Of a stretch of DNA of 64,000 nucleotides, positions 48,204 to 56,667 are shown piece by piece. Position 1 is the first letter of the stretch. Each line of letters opens with the position of its first letter. The notes beneath the pieces are model-generated. The model did not search any database and was not told the DNA's origin. It was given only the letters and a program-made list of their open reading frames with translations. A program made the position numbers and the translations under genes. The DNA comes from Chloroflexota bacterium (GTDB taxonomy: Bacteria; Chloroflexota; Limnocylindria; Limnocylindrales; CSP1-4), in contig JAHBUZ010000010.1 of NCBI GenBank assembly GCA_019637815.1, positions 1 through 64,000 on the forward strand, given 5' to 3'.

Positions 48204-50126
48204 TCAGGTCGCGGCGACCTCGCCGCCCGCCATCAGCGCCCAGAGCTCCTCGGCATCCATGTGCCGGACCGGGCCGTCATAGACCACGCGCCCCAGGTTG
48301 AGGACCACGATGCGGTCGGCGATGCGTCGCACGGTCGCGAGGTCATGGGTGACCAGGATGACACCGGTGCCGGACGCGGCGATGGAGCGGATGAGGCTGA
48401 TGACCTGGGCCGTCTGCTTGACGCCGAGCGCGGCCGTCGGTTCATCGAGGCAGATCAGCTGGACATGCTCCCCGAGCGCGCGAGCGATGGCGACGGACTG
48501 GCGCTGGCCGCCGGAGAGCGAGCGGACGAGCACGTTGTCATCCCGCAGCCGGACGCCGAGCGCGGCGAGCCGGGTCCGGCATGCCTCCGCGGCGGCTCGA
48601 TCGTCCCGCACGGGGATCACGCCGAGCCAGCGCCGGGTCTGCTCGCGGCCGAGCATCATGTTGTGGACCACGCTCAGGTTCGGACACAGCGCGAGGTCCT
48701 GGTAGACGGTCTCGACGCCGTGGGCACGCGCATCGTGCGGGTCATGGAAGCGGACGGCGGCCCCGTCCATCTCCATGGTGCCGGTATCGGGTGCGATGGC
48801 GCCGGAGATGATCTTGACGAGGGTGGACTTGCCGGCGCCGTTGTCGCCGAGGAGGCAGACGACCTCGCCGCGTCCCACGCTGAACGTGGCGCTCTCGAGG
48901 GCCGTGAGGGCACCGTAGGACTTGCCGGCATCGGCGATGGCGAAGACCGCCGGGCCATCGACCTGCTGCGGTGCAGCACCATCGTCACCGACGACCGCGG
49001 TGACCTCGGACGCAGACGGCGTGGCGCCCTGGTCGGCCGTGCTCGCGACGGCGCCCGCACGGGCCCGACCCGCCCGCACCACGACCATCACCTGGTCGGC
49101 GATGAGGGCCAGCAGCAGCATCACACCCACGGAGATCTGCTGCCACCAGGACGGCATGCCCACGAAGATGAGGCCCGCGTTGAGGATGCCGATGGTGGCG
49201 ACGCCGATGGCGATGCCCAGGGGTCGTCCGGAGCCACCGCTGAACGCGACACCACCCAGGATGGCCGCGGTGAGCACGTCCAGCTCGAAGCGGACGCCGA
49301 TGGTCGGGGTGATGCTGCCGAGCCGGCCGGCGATGAGCACGGCCGCGAGTCCGATGAGCAGCCCATTGACGGCATACAGACCCACGACGATGCGCCCCAC
49401 CGGCACGCCACACAGCTCGGCTGCGCGTGCGTCGCCGCCGATGGCATAGACCCGGAGACCGATGACGGTCCGGGTCAGGATGAAGGCGCCGATGATGAAG
49501 ATCCCGATCGCGATGAGCACGGTGTACTGGATGCCGAAGACCTTGCCGCGGCCGAGGTCCAGCAACAGCGCCGGGAACCCGTAGACGGCGATGCTGCTCA
49601 CGACATAGGCGGCGCCGCCATAGATGGCGAGCATCGCGAGCGTGACGATGAGCGGCGAGATGCTCAGCTTCCGGACCAGGATGCCGTTGATGAGACCCAG
49701 GCCGAGACCCATGCCCAGACCTGCCGCGATGGTCAGCAGCGGATCCTGCGTCGCGACCGCGACCTGGGCGACGACGATGCCGATGAAGGCGACCATGCTG
49801 CCGATGCTCAGGTCGACATAGCCGGCGATGAGCAGCGCCGAGGTGCCCAGCACGGCGATCAGGATCGACGTCGAGTTGACCCCGATGGTGATGAAGTTCT
49901 CGAGCCGCAGGAACGACGGGTTGAGGATCGTGAAGACGACGACGAGCGCCACGGCAAGGAGCGCCAGGCCGAGTCGGCCGGACGCCTCGCCGGGCGCACG
50001 TGCACCGGTGCGCAGCGCTGACGGGGCGGGTGTCGATGTCGCGGTCACTGCGCCGGGTGCGTCCTGGATGTCATGGTCCGCCTGGTCGTTCGGTGTGGAG
50101 GTGCCCGGCCGGGCGGCTCGCGCCAC
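48204..50126 (-). CDS. Fused sugar ABC transporter permease-ATPase (RbsC-RbsA type)
   Basis: One 640-residue chain joins two normally separate subunits. Residues about 50-335 are an RbsC/XylH-type permease with many helices and GTSALLIAGYVDLSIGSMVAF and LGGVAFSGGSGRPLG motifs. After a linker of about 45 residues, about 395-640 form one ATPase domain: Walker A GDNGAGKST, Q-loop VYQDLALCPN, signature LSGGQRQSVAIARAL and Walker B CLDEPTAALG. RbsA proteins usually have two ATPase halves; here only one is fused, so a homodimer would have two permeases and two ATPases. The start is uncertain: GTG 50126 or GTG 50048, neither with a good Shine-Dalgarno site. Confidence 0.85.
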   Translation of the reverse strand: MARAARPGTSTPNDQADHDIQDAPGAVTATSTPAPSALRTGARAPGEASGRLGLALLAVALVVVFTILNPSFLRLENFITIGVNSTSILIAVLGTSALLIAGYVDLSIGSMVAFIGIVVAQVAVATQDPLLTIAAGLGMGLGLGLINGILVRKLSISPLIVTLAMLAIYGGAAYVVSSIAVYGFPALLLDLGRGKVFGIQYTVLIAIGIFIIGAFILTRTVIGLRVYAIGGDARAAELCGVPVGRIVVGLYAVNGLLIGLAAVLIAGRLGSITPTIGVRFELDVLTAAILGGVAFSGGSGRPLGIAIGVATIGILNAGLIFVGMPSWWQQISVGVMLLLALIADQVMVVVRAGRARAGAVASTADQGATPSASEVTAVVGDDGAAPQQVDGPAVFAIADAGKSYGALTALESATFSVGRGEVVCLLGDNGAGKSTLVKIISGAIAPDTGTMEMDGAAVRFHDPHDARAHGVETVYQDLALCPNLSVVHNMMLGREQTRRWLGVIPVRDDRAAAEACRTRLAALGVRLRDDNVLVRSLSGGQRQSVAIARALGEHVQLICLDEPTAALGVKQTAQVISLIRSIAASGTGVILVTHDLATVRRIADRIVVLNLGRVVYDGPVRHMDAEELWALMAGGEVAAT

Positions 50127-50135
50127 CCGGCCGGG
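50104..50135 (-). promoter_or_regulatory. GC hairpin at the binding protein / permease-ATPase junction
   Basis: The self-palindromic CCCGGCCGGG occurs at 50104-50113 and 50126-50135, giving a 10-bp stem with a 12-base loop. It overlaps GTG 50126, which argues for the downstream GTG 50048 as start or for control of translation by the stem. Confidence 0.5.
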
Positions 50136-50141
50136 GATGGG

Positions 50142-51326
50142 TCACGGGGCCTCGGGCGACCACTCCGAGGACCAGGGGAAGTTCACGTACTGGTCGCGCG
50201 TGTCGTAGCAGATATTGCCGTACATGCTGAGGTACTCGGCACGCCGGACCGGGTCCGCATAGGCGGCAGCCGGATCCGCGAGGTCGGCCTCGTACTGCGG
50301 CAGGTTCTCCTCCGTCAGCGCGGTGGGCAGGATGTCCATGCCCTGCGGGATGCTCTTGCCTTCCAGCCAATCGGCCGCGTGCGAGCCCATCGCGTAGCCG
50401 AACATCGGTGACGAGAGCGCGATGCTGGCCCGGTACGGGCTGTCGGCGTCGCGGATCTCCGAGATCGCCTCGGGCTCGCCATCGATGCCGCCCAGGAACT
50501 GGTCGGGCCGCACCTTGTCCGCTGCACGGAGCGCGGCGAGCGCGCCGAGGACGACGGTGTCCGCACCGATGACCACGTCGATGTCGATGTCCGGGTTCGC
50601 CTGGAGGACCGTGCTCATGGTCTCGAAGCCGCCCTCCTTGTTGACCGGATCCGGGGTGCCGTCATAGACGATGGTCACACCGGGCATCGGCGTCAGGACG
50701 TCGCGGAACGCCGCGAAGCGCGGCGCCAGGAACTCGATCTGGTCCTGGGTGAGGAGCACCACGTTGGCGGTCCCACCGAGGTGTTCATCGATGTAGGCGG
50801 CCGCCGCCTCCGCGAGCCGCTTGCCGGTCTCGTACTGCGGTGCGTTGAGGAGCGAGGTCGCTGGCGGCGGCACGATCGTGCCCACATAGCCGCCGTTCCA
50901 CATCACCTCCTGGAGGCTCCGTGCGAGCGACGCCGGGTCGACCGGTGCGGCGACCACCGCGCCGACGTTGGAGGCGTTCAGCAGCTGGACCTGCTCCACC
51001 ATCCGGGCGGCGTCGTTGTTGGCGAGGGCCACGCGGTACTCCAGGCCGCGGTCGCTGGCGGCGCTGGAGAGGCCGTGGCTCACGCCCTGCATGAACTCGC
51101 GCTCGTTGTCCTGCGCGAAGGCCAGCACCTTCTCCAGGCCCGGCGGCGGCGTGCAGGCCGGCGCAGCGGGATCGAACGGCGGGAACGCGGTCTGCTCGGT
51201 GATGCCGGGCGGGCCGTCCTGCGCAGCGGCGGGCAGCCCTGAGACCGCGATCGCCATCGTGGCGAGCAGGCCCGCCGATCGGAGCGATGCCCCGCGGAGC
51301 CTGCCGCGATGTCGGGTGATGGTCAT
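50142..51326 (-). CDS. Sugar ABC transporter substrate-binding protein (periplasmic-binding family, RbsB-like)
   Basis: The 394-residue protein has a signal peptide (SLRSAGLLATMAIAVSGLPAAAQ) and a family-2-type binding fold (Peripla_BP_4): VLAFAQDNEREFMQGVSHGLSSAASDRG, the repeated AAPVDPASLARSLQEVMWNGGYVGTI segment, VIGADTVVLGALAALRAADKV and FLGGIDGEPEAISEI. It would capture a sugar or polyol and pass it to the fused permease-ATPase downstream. AGGAGAGG before ATG 51326 fixes the start; the frame is open further upstream without coding features. Confidence 0.85.
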   Translation of the reverse strand: MTITRHRGRLRGASLRSAGLLATMAIAVSGLPAAAQDGPPGITEQTAFPPFDPAAPACTPPPGLEKVLAFAQDNEREFMQGVSHGLSSAASDRGLEYRVALANNDAARMVEQVQLLNASNVGAVVAAPVDPASLARSLQEVMWNGGYVGTIVPPPATSLLNAPQYETGKRLAEAAAAYIDEHLGGTANVVLLTQDQIEFLAPRFAAFRDVLTPMPGVTIVYDGTPDPVNKEGGFETMSTVLQANPDIDIDVVIGADTVVLGALAALRAADKVRPDQFLGGIDGEPEAISEIRDADSPYRASIALSSPMFGYAMGSHAADWLEGKSIPQGMDILPTALTEENLPQYEADLADPAAAYADPVRRAEYLSMYGNICYDTRDQYVNFPWSSEWSPEAP

Positions 51327-51415
51327 GTCAGTCCTCTCCTCGTTGGCGTGGTGCTCGCGGATCGAGCGGCCGGGGCCTCCGGCCAAGGTGTTCGTCGCCA
51401 GATCCTCGTGATGGG

Positions 51416-52198
51416 TCATCGGCGGGGTCCCGCCCTCCCGCCGGCGCGAGCGATCGGCGGCGCTCTAATTCCAGTGGAAGATGTCGAACGGGTCCGGACG
51501 GCTGCATCGGGGAACAGACCCTCGATCAGGCGGGCCACCGCCATACCCAGGACCCGGTGTGATCCGGCGTCGAGATGGATGCCATCGACGGTGCTCGATT
51601 CGACGAGCGTCGCCGCATCGAGGAAGGTCGCCCGAGCGCGCGCGGCCACCTCGGCGAGCCGTGGCCCGAGCTCCAGCGACTTGGCGGCGCCACCGTCGAA
51701 CATCTGGCCCAGCCAGTCGACCTCCGCGATGGGCGGCGGCGCGATGATCGCGATGGCCGGGGCCGCACCGCCCGGCCCTGCCTCGCTCGACTGCACCGCC
51801 TTCACAAGGACATCCACGGACTCCGCGATGTCGCTGGGCGAGGCTGCGAAGCGGTGTTTCAGGTCGTTGGTGCCCAGCATCAGGACCACGAGGTCGATGG
51901 GCATGTGCGACTCGAGGATGATGGGCAGCGCCCGGAGGCCGTTCTTGTGGCTGCCCTCGATGGGGTCGTCCCGCAGCGTCGTCCGGCTCGGGTGGCCCGC
52001 CTCGACCACCTCCCAGCGGGGCCCCAGCTGCTTTCGGACGATACCCGGCCAGCGCCGGTCCGGGGCGAAGCGATGCCGTCCCACCCGGGCCAGCGTGGGA
52101 ACCGCGCCGTAGGTGTTGGAGTCGCCGAAGCAGAGGACGGTGCGGACTGGGGCCAACGTCGCTATCCTCCCGGTATCCGATCGTGGCACACGCTGCAT
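51416..52198 (-). CDS. SGNH/GDSL hydrolase (arylesterase-like)
   Basis: The 260-residue protein contains VLCFGDSNTYGAVP (block I, nucleophile Ser), DDPIEGSHKNGLRALP, LVVLMLGTNDLKHRF (block III) and DGIHLDAGSH (block V Asp and His). These features fit the SGNH arylesterase/TesA-like group that removes acetyl or acyl groups, often from carbohydrates. No signal peptide is visible, so it is cytoplasmic. It lies between the sugar-type importer and the divergent ROK gene, so an acylated sugar is a plausible substrate. The C-terminal 25 residues look non-conserved. Confidence 0.83.
   Translation of the reverse strand: MQRVPRSDTGRIATLAPVRTVLCFGDSNTYGAVPTLARVGRHRFAPDRRWPGIVRKQLGPRWEVVEAGHPSRTTLRDDPIEGSHKNGLRALPIILESHMPIDLVVLMLGTNDLKHRFAASPSDIAESVDVLVKAVQSSEAGPGGAAPAIAIIAPPPIAEVDWLGQMFDGGAAKSLELGPRLAEVAARARATFLDAATLVESSTVDGIHLDAGSHRVLGMAVARLIEGLFPDAAVRTRSTSSTGIRAPPIARAGGRAGPRR
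51469..51479. promoter_or_regulatory. Palindrome TTCCAGTGGAA upstream of the sugar importer
   Basis: A perfect odd palindrome lies 143 bases before the binding-protein start codon, inside the 3' end of the SGNH gene. Ten of its eleven bases recur at 52216-52226 in front of the SGNH and ROK genes. Possible operator of the ROK regulator. Confidence 0.3.
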
Positions 52199-52215
52199 TG
52201 CGTCGCGCCAGTTTC

Positions 52216-52226
52216 TTCCAGTGGAC
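52216..52226. promoter_or_regulatory. Second TTCCAGTGGA site in the SGNH-ROK divergent promoter
   Basis: TTCCAGTGGAC lies in the 111-base gap between the divergent SGNH and ROK genes, next to the most AT-rich stretch of the area (52227-52236). It matches the 51469 palindrome at ten of eleven positions. Confidence 0.3.
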
Positions 52227-52309
52227 GCAAATAATCAAGGGGCGTCGTGGTCGTCCATCGGCCCGCGCACCCGGGAGACACGCCGACCTGAGCCGGGTGC
52301 GAGGGACTT

Positions 52310-53530
52310 GTGACCGGGAACAGCTTCTACAGCATCGAGAAAGTGCCCGAGGCGCGGAGCGGCGGCGCGACCCAGGCGGAGACGCGGGTCTACAACGAGC
52401 GGCTGGTCATCTCGCTCGTTCGGCGGCACGGCCAGCTGTCCAAGGTGGAGCTGACCCGCCTCACGGGTCTGGCGCCGCAGACCATCACGACGATCGTGAA
52501 CCGCGCGGCGGCGAGCGAGCTGCTCTGCCGACGTGAGCCGTTGCGGGGCCGTCTCGGACAGCCCTCGGTGCCCTACGCGCTCAACCCCTCCGCGGCATAT
52601 GCCTTCGGCCTGAAGGTCGACCATCGGAGCGCGGACCTGGCGCTGATCGACTTCGTGGGCGACGTGCTCGCCTTCGAGCAGACGACCTTCGACTACCCGA
52701 TGCCCGACGACATCATGGCCTTCGCCAGGTCCGCCACCTCGCGCATCCTCCGACGACACGCATCGCTGCCCCGTGAGCGGATCGCCGGCCTCGGCATCGC
52801 GTCGCCCTTCTACGTGTCACGTTGGGACGACGACATCGGCGCGCCGGCCGAGCGCTTCGACGCCTGGCGCCGGATCGACATCCGCGCCGCGCTCGATGAC
52901 GCCTTCGCCTGGCCGGTCTATCTGTTCAACGACGCCACGGTCTCGGCGAGCGCCGAGCTGATGTTCGGGGCGGGTCTCGGCCGCCCGGACTTCCTGTACA
53001 TCCACGTGGGCCACCATGTCGCCGCCGGCCTGGTGCTGGAGCACCACCTCGTGCCGGGGCGCAACCGGCTCGCCGGGGCCATCGGTGACCTGCCCGTGTG
53101 CGTCACGGACGGCTCGACGACGCGCTCCGTGCCCCTCAAGGACCGCGCATCGCTCAAGGCGCTCGCGGACATGCTCCCCGAGCGTGATCGGGACCGGCTC
53201 TGGTCGGCGCCGGAGGACTGGGGTGCCATCGACGGCGCGGTGGCGACGTGGATCGAGTCCGCTGCCGAGGGGCTGTCACAGCTCATCCAGAGCGCCGTCG
53301 CGATCCTCGACATCGACGATGCCATCATCGACGGCGCGGTCCCGGCCGCGGTCCGGCGTGAGCTCGCGAAGGCCATCCGGCGGAAGCTCGCCCGCGCGCT
53401 CATCGGACGGACCGGCTCGTTCGCGGTCACGGAGGGTACCCTCGGTGCCGCGGCACCCGTGATCGGCGGCGCGAGCATCCCGCTGTTGATCAAGTACTCG
53501 AACGACCGCGACCTCCTGTTCAAGGACTAG
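52310..53530 (+). CDS. ROK-family transcriptional regulator
   Basis: The 406-residue protein has an N-terminal winged helix (about 28-85, LVRRHGQLSKVELTRLTGLAPQTITTIVNR) and a sugar-kinase-like ROK domain (AFGLKVDHRSADLALIDFVG, VYLFNDATVSASAELMFGAG, IHVGHHVAAGLVLEHHLVPG). The usual ROK zinc motif CxCGxxGC is absent: after GAIGDLPVCVTDG there is only one cysteine. Sugar kinases need a DxGxT pattern that is not kept here, so a repressor sensing a sugar is more likely than a kinase. GAGGG precedes GTG 52310. Its divergence from the importer and SGNH genes suggests these as targets. Confidence 0.85.
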   Translation: MTGNSFYSIEKVPEARSGGATQAETRVYNERLVISLVRRHGQLSKVELTRLTGLAPQTITTIVNRAAASELLCRREPLRGRLGQPSVPYALNPSAAYAFGLKVDHRSADLALIDFVGDVLAFEQTTFDYPMPDDIMAFARSATSRILRRHASLPRERIAGLGIASPFYVSRWDDDIGAPAERFDAWRRIDIRAALDDAFAWPVYLFNDATVSASAELMFGAGLGRPDFLYIHVGHHVAAGLVLEHHLVPGRNRLAGAIGDLPVCVTDGSTTRSVPLKDRASLKALADMLPERDRDRLWSAPEDWGAIDGAVATWIESAAEGLSQLIQSAVAILDIDDAIIDGAVPAAVRRELAKAIRRKLARALIGRTGSFAVTEGTLGAAAPVIGGASIPLLIKYSNDRDLLFKD

Positions 53531-53531
53531 C

Positions 53532-53537
53532 TAGCAT
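53532..53537 (+). promoter_or_regulatory. -10 box, leaderless start of the SDR gene
   Basis: TAGCAT at 53532-53537 is followed by exactly six bases and GTG 53544, although the ROK gene ends only 13 bases upstream. The SDR gene therefore probably has its own leaderless transcript. Confidence 0.45.
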
Positions 53538-53543
53538 CGGCTC

Positions 53544-54368
53544 GTGACACACGTGACCGGCCGGCTGGCCGACAGGGGCATCGTCATCACCGGCGCGACC
53601 GGCATCGCCGCAGCGTCCGCGCATCGCTTCGGTGCCGAGGGTGCCCGGGTGTTCCTGATCTCCCGCACGGCCGCGCACTGCCAGGAGCTGGTGGACGTGC
53701 TCTCCGTGGCGGGTATCGATGCCGCGTTCGCGACGGCGGACCTCACCGATGACACACAGGTCCGGGCCGCGGTGGACGCCGCCGCCGGCGCGCTCGGCCG
53801 CATCGATGGCCTGTTCGCGGTCGCGGGTGGCAGCGGCAGGCGATTCGGGGACGCCCTCGTCCACGAGATGACCACGGAGGGCTGGGACCGGACGCTGGCC
53901 CTCAACGCGCGCACCCAGGTGCTGACCATCGGCGCCGTGGTGCGCGGGATGCTCGAGCAGGAGCCGGACGCGCATGGCGCCCGCGGCGCGATCTGCACCA
54001 TGTCCAGCATCCTCGCGTTCGACCCCGAGCCGGAGCTGTTCCCGACCCACGCGTATGCGGCGTCCAAGGGAGCGATCGCGACGCTCACCCGGTCCATGGC
54101 GGCCGCGTACGTACGTGCCGGGATCCGGGTCAACGGCGTCGCGCCGGCGCTCACCACGAGTCGGATGTCCGCGCGTGCGGCCGCGGACGAGGCCACCCAG
54201 CGGTTCGCCCACTGGCGTCAGCCGCTCGTGGACGGGTTCCTGGATGGTGACGAGGTCGCCGCCACGGCGGCATTCCTGCTCTCGTCCGATGCGCGTGCCA
54301 TCACGGGGCAGGTGCTTCTGGTGGACGGTGGCTGGTCCGTGACCTCCGGCAGCCAGGCACCCGAGTGA
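53544..54368 (+). CDS. Short-chain dehydrogenase/reductase
   Basis: The 274-residue SDR has the cofactor motif ITGATGIAAASAHRFGAEGA, the NAG-like LFAVAGGSG, the catalytic serine segment CTMSSILAF and YAASKGAIATLTRSMA (Tyr and Lys), and ends LLVDGGWS. It is a classical NAD(P)-dependent oxidoreductase; the glycine motif TGATGIA is close to TGxxxGIG. A sugar or polyol substrate is suggested by the neighbouring importer and ROK regulator but is not proven. The start is GTG 53544. Confidence 0.88.
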   Translation: MTHVTGRLADRGIVITGATGIAAASAHRFGAEGARVFLISRTAAHCQELVDVLSVAGIDAAFATADLTDDTQVRAAVDAAAGALGRIDGLFAVAGGSGRRFGDALVHEMTTEGWDRTLALNARTQVLTIGAVVRGMLEQEPDAHGARGAICTMSSILAFDPEPELFPTHAYAASKGAIATLTRSMAAAYVRAGIRVNGVAPALTTSRMSARAAADEATQRFAHWRQPLVDGFLDGDEVAATAAFLLSSDARAITGQVLLVDGGWSVTSGSQAPE

Positions 54369-54459
54369 GCATCGTCCGCACCATCCTTGGTGATATCGAC
54401 CCCCCAGCACCGGGCATGACCGACGTCCGTGACGGTGCGCTGGACCGGAAGGGAGCAAC

Positions 54460-55536
54460 ATGACCGATCAGCGTGTCGCCACCACGGGTGGCTATCGTCC
54501 CGACCGGCTGCTGCCGACCTCGGTCATCGGGTCGCATGCGCGGCCCGGCTGGCTGGACCTGGCCGTGGCCGCGGCCGACCGGGGCGAGCTGGGACCCGTG
54601 GACATCCGCGAGGTCCAGGACGACGCGGTCGATGCGGCCCTGCGGGACCAGGAGGACGCGGGCATCGACATCGTGGCCGATGGCGAGATGCGGCGCACCG
54701 GCTTCTTCACCGCCGAGTTCTATCGCCACCTGGTGGGCGTCGTGCCGACGCCGTCCGAGCGACGACTGGGCGCGCCGGGCCACGACCAGCAGCACCGCCT
54801 CACGGTGGTCGAGCCCATCGCCGCCCCGGACGGGCTCGGCGTGGTCGCCGAGTATCGCTACGCACGGTCACGGACCACGCGACCCATCAAGGTCACCCTG
54901 CCGGGTCCGTTCACCCTGTCGGGACGGCTCAGCTACGGGGCCGGGGAGGTCTACCGGGACCGCATCAGCGTCGCGGAGGCGTTCGTGCCCATCCTCGCGG
55001 CGGAGGTGGAGGCCCTGGCGGCGGCCGGCGCGGACTACATCCAGGTCGATGAGCCGTCACCGGCCATCCATCCGGAGGCATCCCACCAGTTCGCGGCGCT
55101 CTTCGACGCCGCCGTGGCGGGGGTGCGCGGTCGGGTCCGGCTGGCGGCCCACCTGTGCTTCGGCAACTACCTCGGTCGGCCGCTGGCGGCGCGGGTGTAT
55201 CGGCCCGTGCTGGAGCAGGCGCTCGCGTTCGGCGTCGACGAGCTCGTCCTGGAGTGGGCGAACCGCGAGATGGCGGAGCTGGACGTGGCGCGCGATGTGG
55301 CGGCCGCGGGGCGTGACCTGGCCGCGGGCGTCATCGACGTCAAGAGCTATCACCTGGAGAGTGCGGACGAGGTCGCGGCACGCATCGAGCAGGTGCTGGC
55401 CGCGGGAGTGCCGCAGGAGCGGCTGCTGCTGGTGCCCGACTGCGGGTTCAGCCAGACCGCGCGCTGGGCGACCCGCCCCAAGTTGCGGGCGCTCGTCGAG
55501 GGCCGCGACCTGGTGCTGGGTGGTGCTGCGCGTTGA
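54460..55536 (+). CDS. MetE C-terminal-domain-like methyltransferase
   Basis: The 358-residue protein matches the catalytic domain of cobalamin-independent methionine synthase: LLPTSVIGSHARPGWL at the start, EDAGIDIVADGEMRRTGF, KVTLPGPFTLSGRLSYG, YIQVDEPSPAIHP, the zinc ligand pair AAHLCFGN, LVLEWANREMAEL and LLVPDCGFSQTARWATRPKLRAL. It lacks the N-terminal folate domain of full MetE, like the archaeal short form and related proteins of unknown methyl donor. GGGAG precedes ATG 54460. Methylation of a thiol is the likely chemistry; the donor is unknown. Confidence 0.85.
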   Translation: MTDQRVATTGGYRPDRLLPTSVIGSHARPGWLDLAVAAADRGELGPVDIREVQDDAVDAALRDQEDAGIDIVADGEMRRTGFFTAEFYRHLVGVVPTPSERRLGAPGHDQQHRLTVVEPIAAPDGLGVVAEYRYARSRTTRPIKVTLPGPFTLSGRLSYGAGEVYRDRISVAEAFVPILAAEVEALAAAGADYIQVDEPSPAIHPEASHQFAALFDAAVAGVRGRVRLAAHLCFGNYLGRPLAARVYRPVLEQALAFGVDELVLEWANREMAELDVARDVAAAGRDLAAGVIDVKSYHLESADEVAARIEQVLAAGVPQERLLLVPDCGFSQTARWATRPKLRALVEGRDLVLGGAAR

Positions 55537-55574
55537 TGCGGCCCAGGGCGGCGCGATGCGGCCCAACGCGGCGT
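55535..55574. repeat. 20-bp tandem repeat after the MetE-like gene
   Basis: GATGCGGCCCAGGGCGGCGC (55535-55554) is followed by a diverged copy (55555-55574). It overlaps the stop codon of the gene. Confidence 0.6.
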
Positions 55575-55648
55575 TCGCCACGCGGGCATCGGTCCGCGAC
55601 CACCGGAAGTTCGTGCGCGAGCCGGGGTGCCAGGGCCCAGGGTCCTGA

Positions 55649-55864
55649 TCAGCTCGCGCGCCCGCGGCCCGCTCGCAGCACGGGCAGCGCGAACACCAGC
55701 ACCAGCCCCATGCCCACGAGCGGTGCCAGCCACTCCCCGCCCATGCCGGCAAGGATGATCGCCGCTCCCGCGACCAGGACCGTCGCCACGCCGACCGCGA
55801 TGCGCCAGTCATCGCCCACGATGAAGTCGTACCAGAAGCGCCCGAAGGCGACCACGTAACGCAT
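55649..55864 (-). CDS. Small two-helix membrane protein
   Basis: The 71-residue product starts MRYVVAFGRFWYDFIVGDDW and has two hydrophobic segments (AVGVATVLVAGAAIILAGM and WLAPLVGMGLVLVFALPVL) with a basic tail. AGGAGGGG ends seven bases before ATG 55864, so translation is well supported. It lies 17 bases after the COG4280-like gene and probably belongs to the same operon. No family recognised. Confidence 0.65.
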   Translation of the reverse strand: MRYVVAFGRFWYDFIVGDDWRIAVGVATVLVAGAAIILAGMGGEWLAPLVGMGLVLVFALPVLRAGRGRAS

Positions 55865-55881
55865 CCCGTCCCCTCCTGGCC

Positions 55882-56667
55882 TCAGGCTGCAGCCGCAGCT
55901 GTCTCGGGCCGGCGCAGGACCGCCACGAGCACGCGCGACACCGCGACCCACGCGACGAGCACGTAGAGCAGTGCGAGGCTGCCGCCCGGCCACGCCAGGC
56001 TGTGGTGCTCCGCGGAGACCACCCCCAGACCCTCCACCGCCCAGTACGTCCCGAACGTCGAGAGCAGGATGCCCACCACGTACTTGATGGTGTTCTCGGG
56101 CACCCGTGACAGGGGCCTGTGGATGGCGATCCCGACGACCAGCACGATGGCACCCGACGCCAGCGCGCCCGCTGCGGCCATGGGCAGGTCACCCGCCGAC
56201 AGACCGAAGGTCAGCACGATGAACACGATCTCCAGGCCCTCGAGGAGCATGCCCTTGAACGAGACCACGAACGCGAACCAGTCGATGCCCAGGACCGTCT
56301 GGCTGGCAGCGCGCCTGGCCGCCTCCGACTCCTCACGGAACGTGGCGTCCTCATCGTGGAGTGCCGCGAGCCCGGAGGAGCGCAGCACCGCCTTGCGCAG
56401 CCACTGGAGCCCGAACACGAGCAGCAGGGTGCCGATGACCAGTTGGAGGAGGGCCTCCGGGAACCACTCCACGAGTGCGTAGCCACCGACCGCGGTGATG
56501 ATCACGAGGACGATCAGGGCGGCCCCGGCGCCGGCCAGCGTGGACCGCCACCCCCGGGTGATGCCCATCGCGAGCAGGATGGTGAACGTCTCCACGACCT
56601 CGACCGCCGAGGCGAGCATCACCGCGACCAGCAGGCCGATCTGCCCGGTGTCCAGCCCCTGGATCAT
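55882..56667 (-). CDS. COG4280-like integral membrane protein
   Basis: The 261-residue protein has about seven helices and two conserved acidic motifs in helices, AVMLASAVEVVETFTILLAMG and MLLEGLEIVFIVLTFGL. This arrangement resembles the Glu-rich helix motifs (REGxE) of FTR1-type and other cation permeases. I place it in the COG4280 group of uncharacterised membrane proteins. It overlaps the ChrB-like gene upstream by ATGA, and a metal or oxyanion transport role is inferred from the neighbours. The C-terminus ends in an Ala run. Confidence 0.65.
   Translation of the reverse strand: MIQGLDTGQIGLLVAVMLASAVEVVETFTILLAMGITRGWRSTLAGAGAALIVLVIITAVGGYALVEWFPEALLQLVIGTLLLVFGLQWLRKAVLRSSGLAALHDEDATFREESEAARRAASQTVLGIDWFAFVVSFKGMLLEGLEIVFIVLTFGLSAGDLPMAAAGALASGAIVLVVGIAIHRPLSRVPENTIKYVVGILLSTFGTYWAVEGLGVVSAEHHSLAWPGGSLALLYVLVAWVAVSRVLVAVLRRPETAAAAA

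Noticed and set aside
47940..50021. 693-codon plus-strand frame
   Set aside because: Antisense to the fused transporter and begins in the structured gap; no domain pattern.
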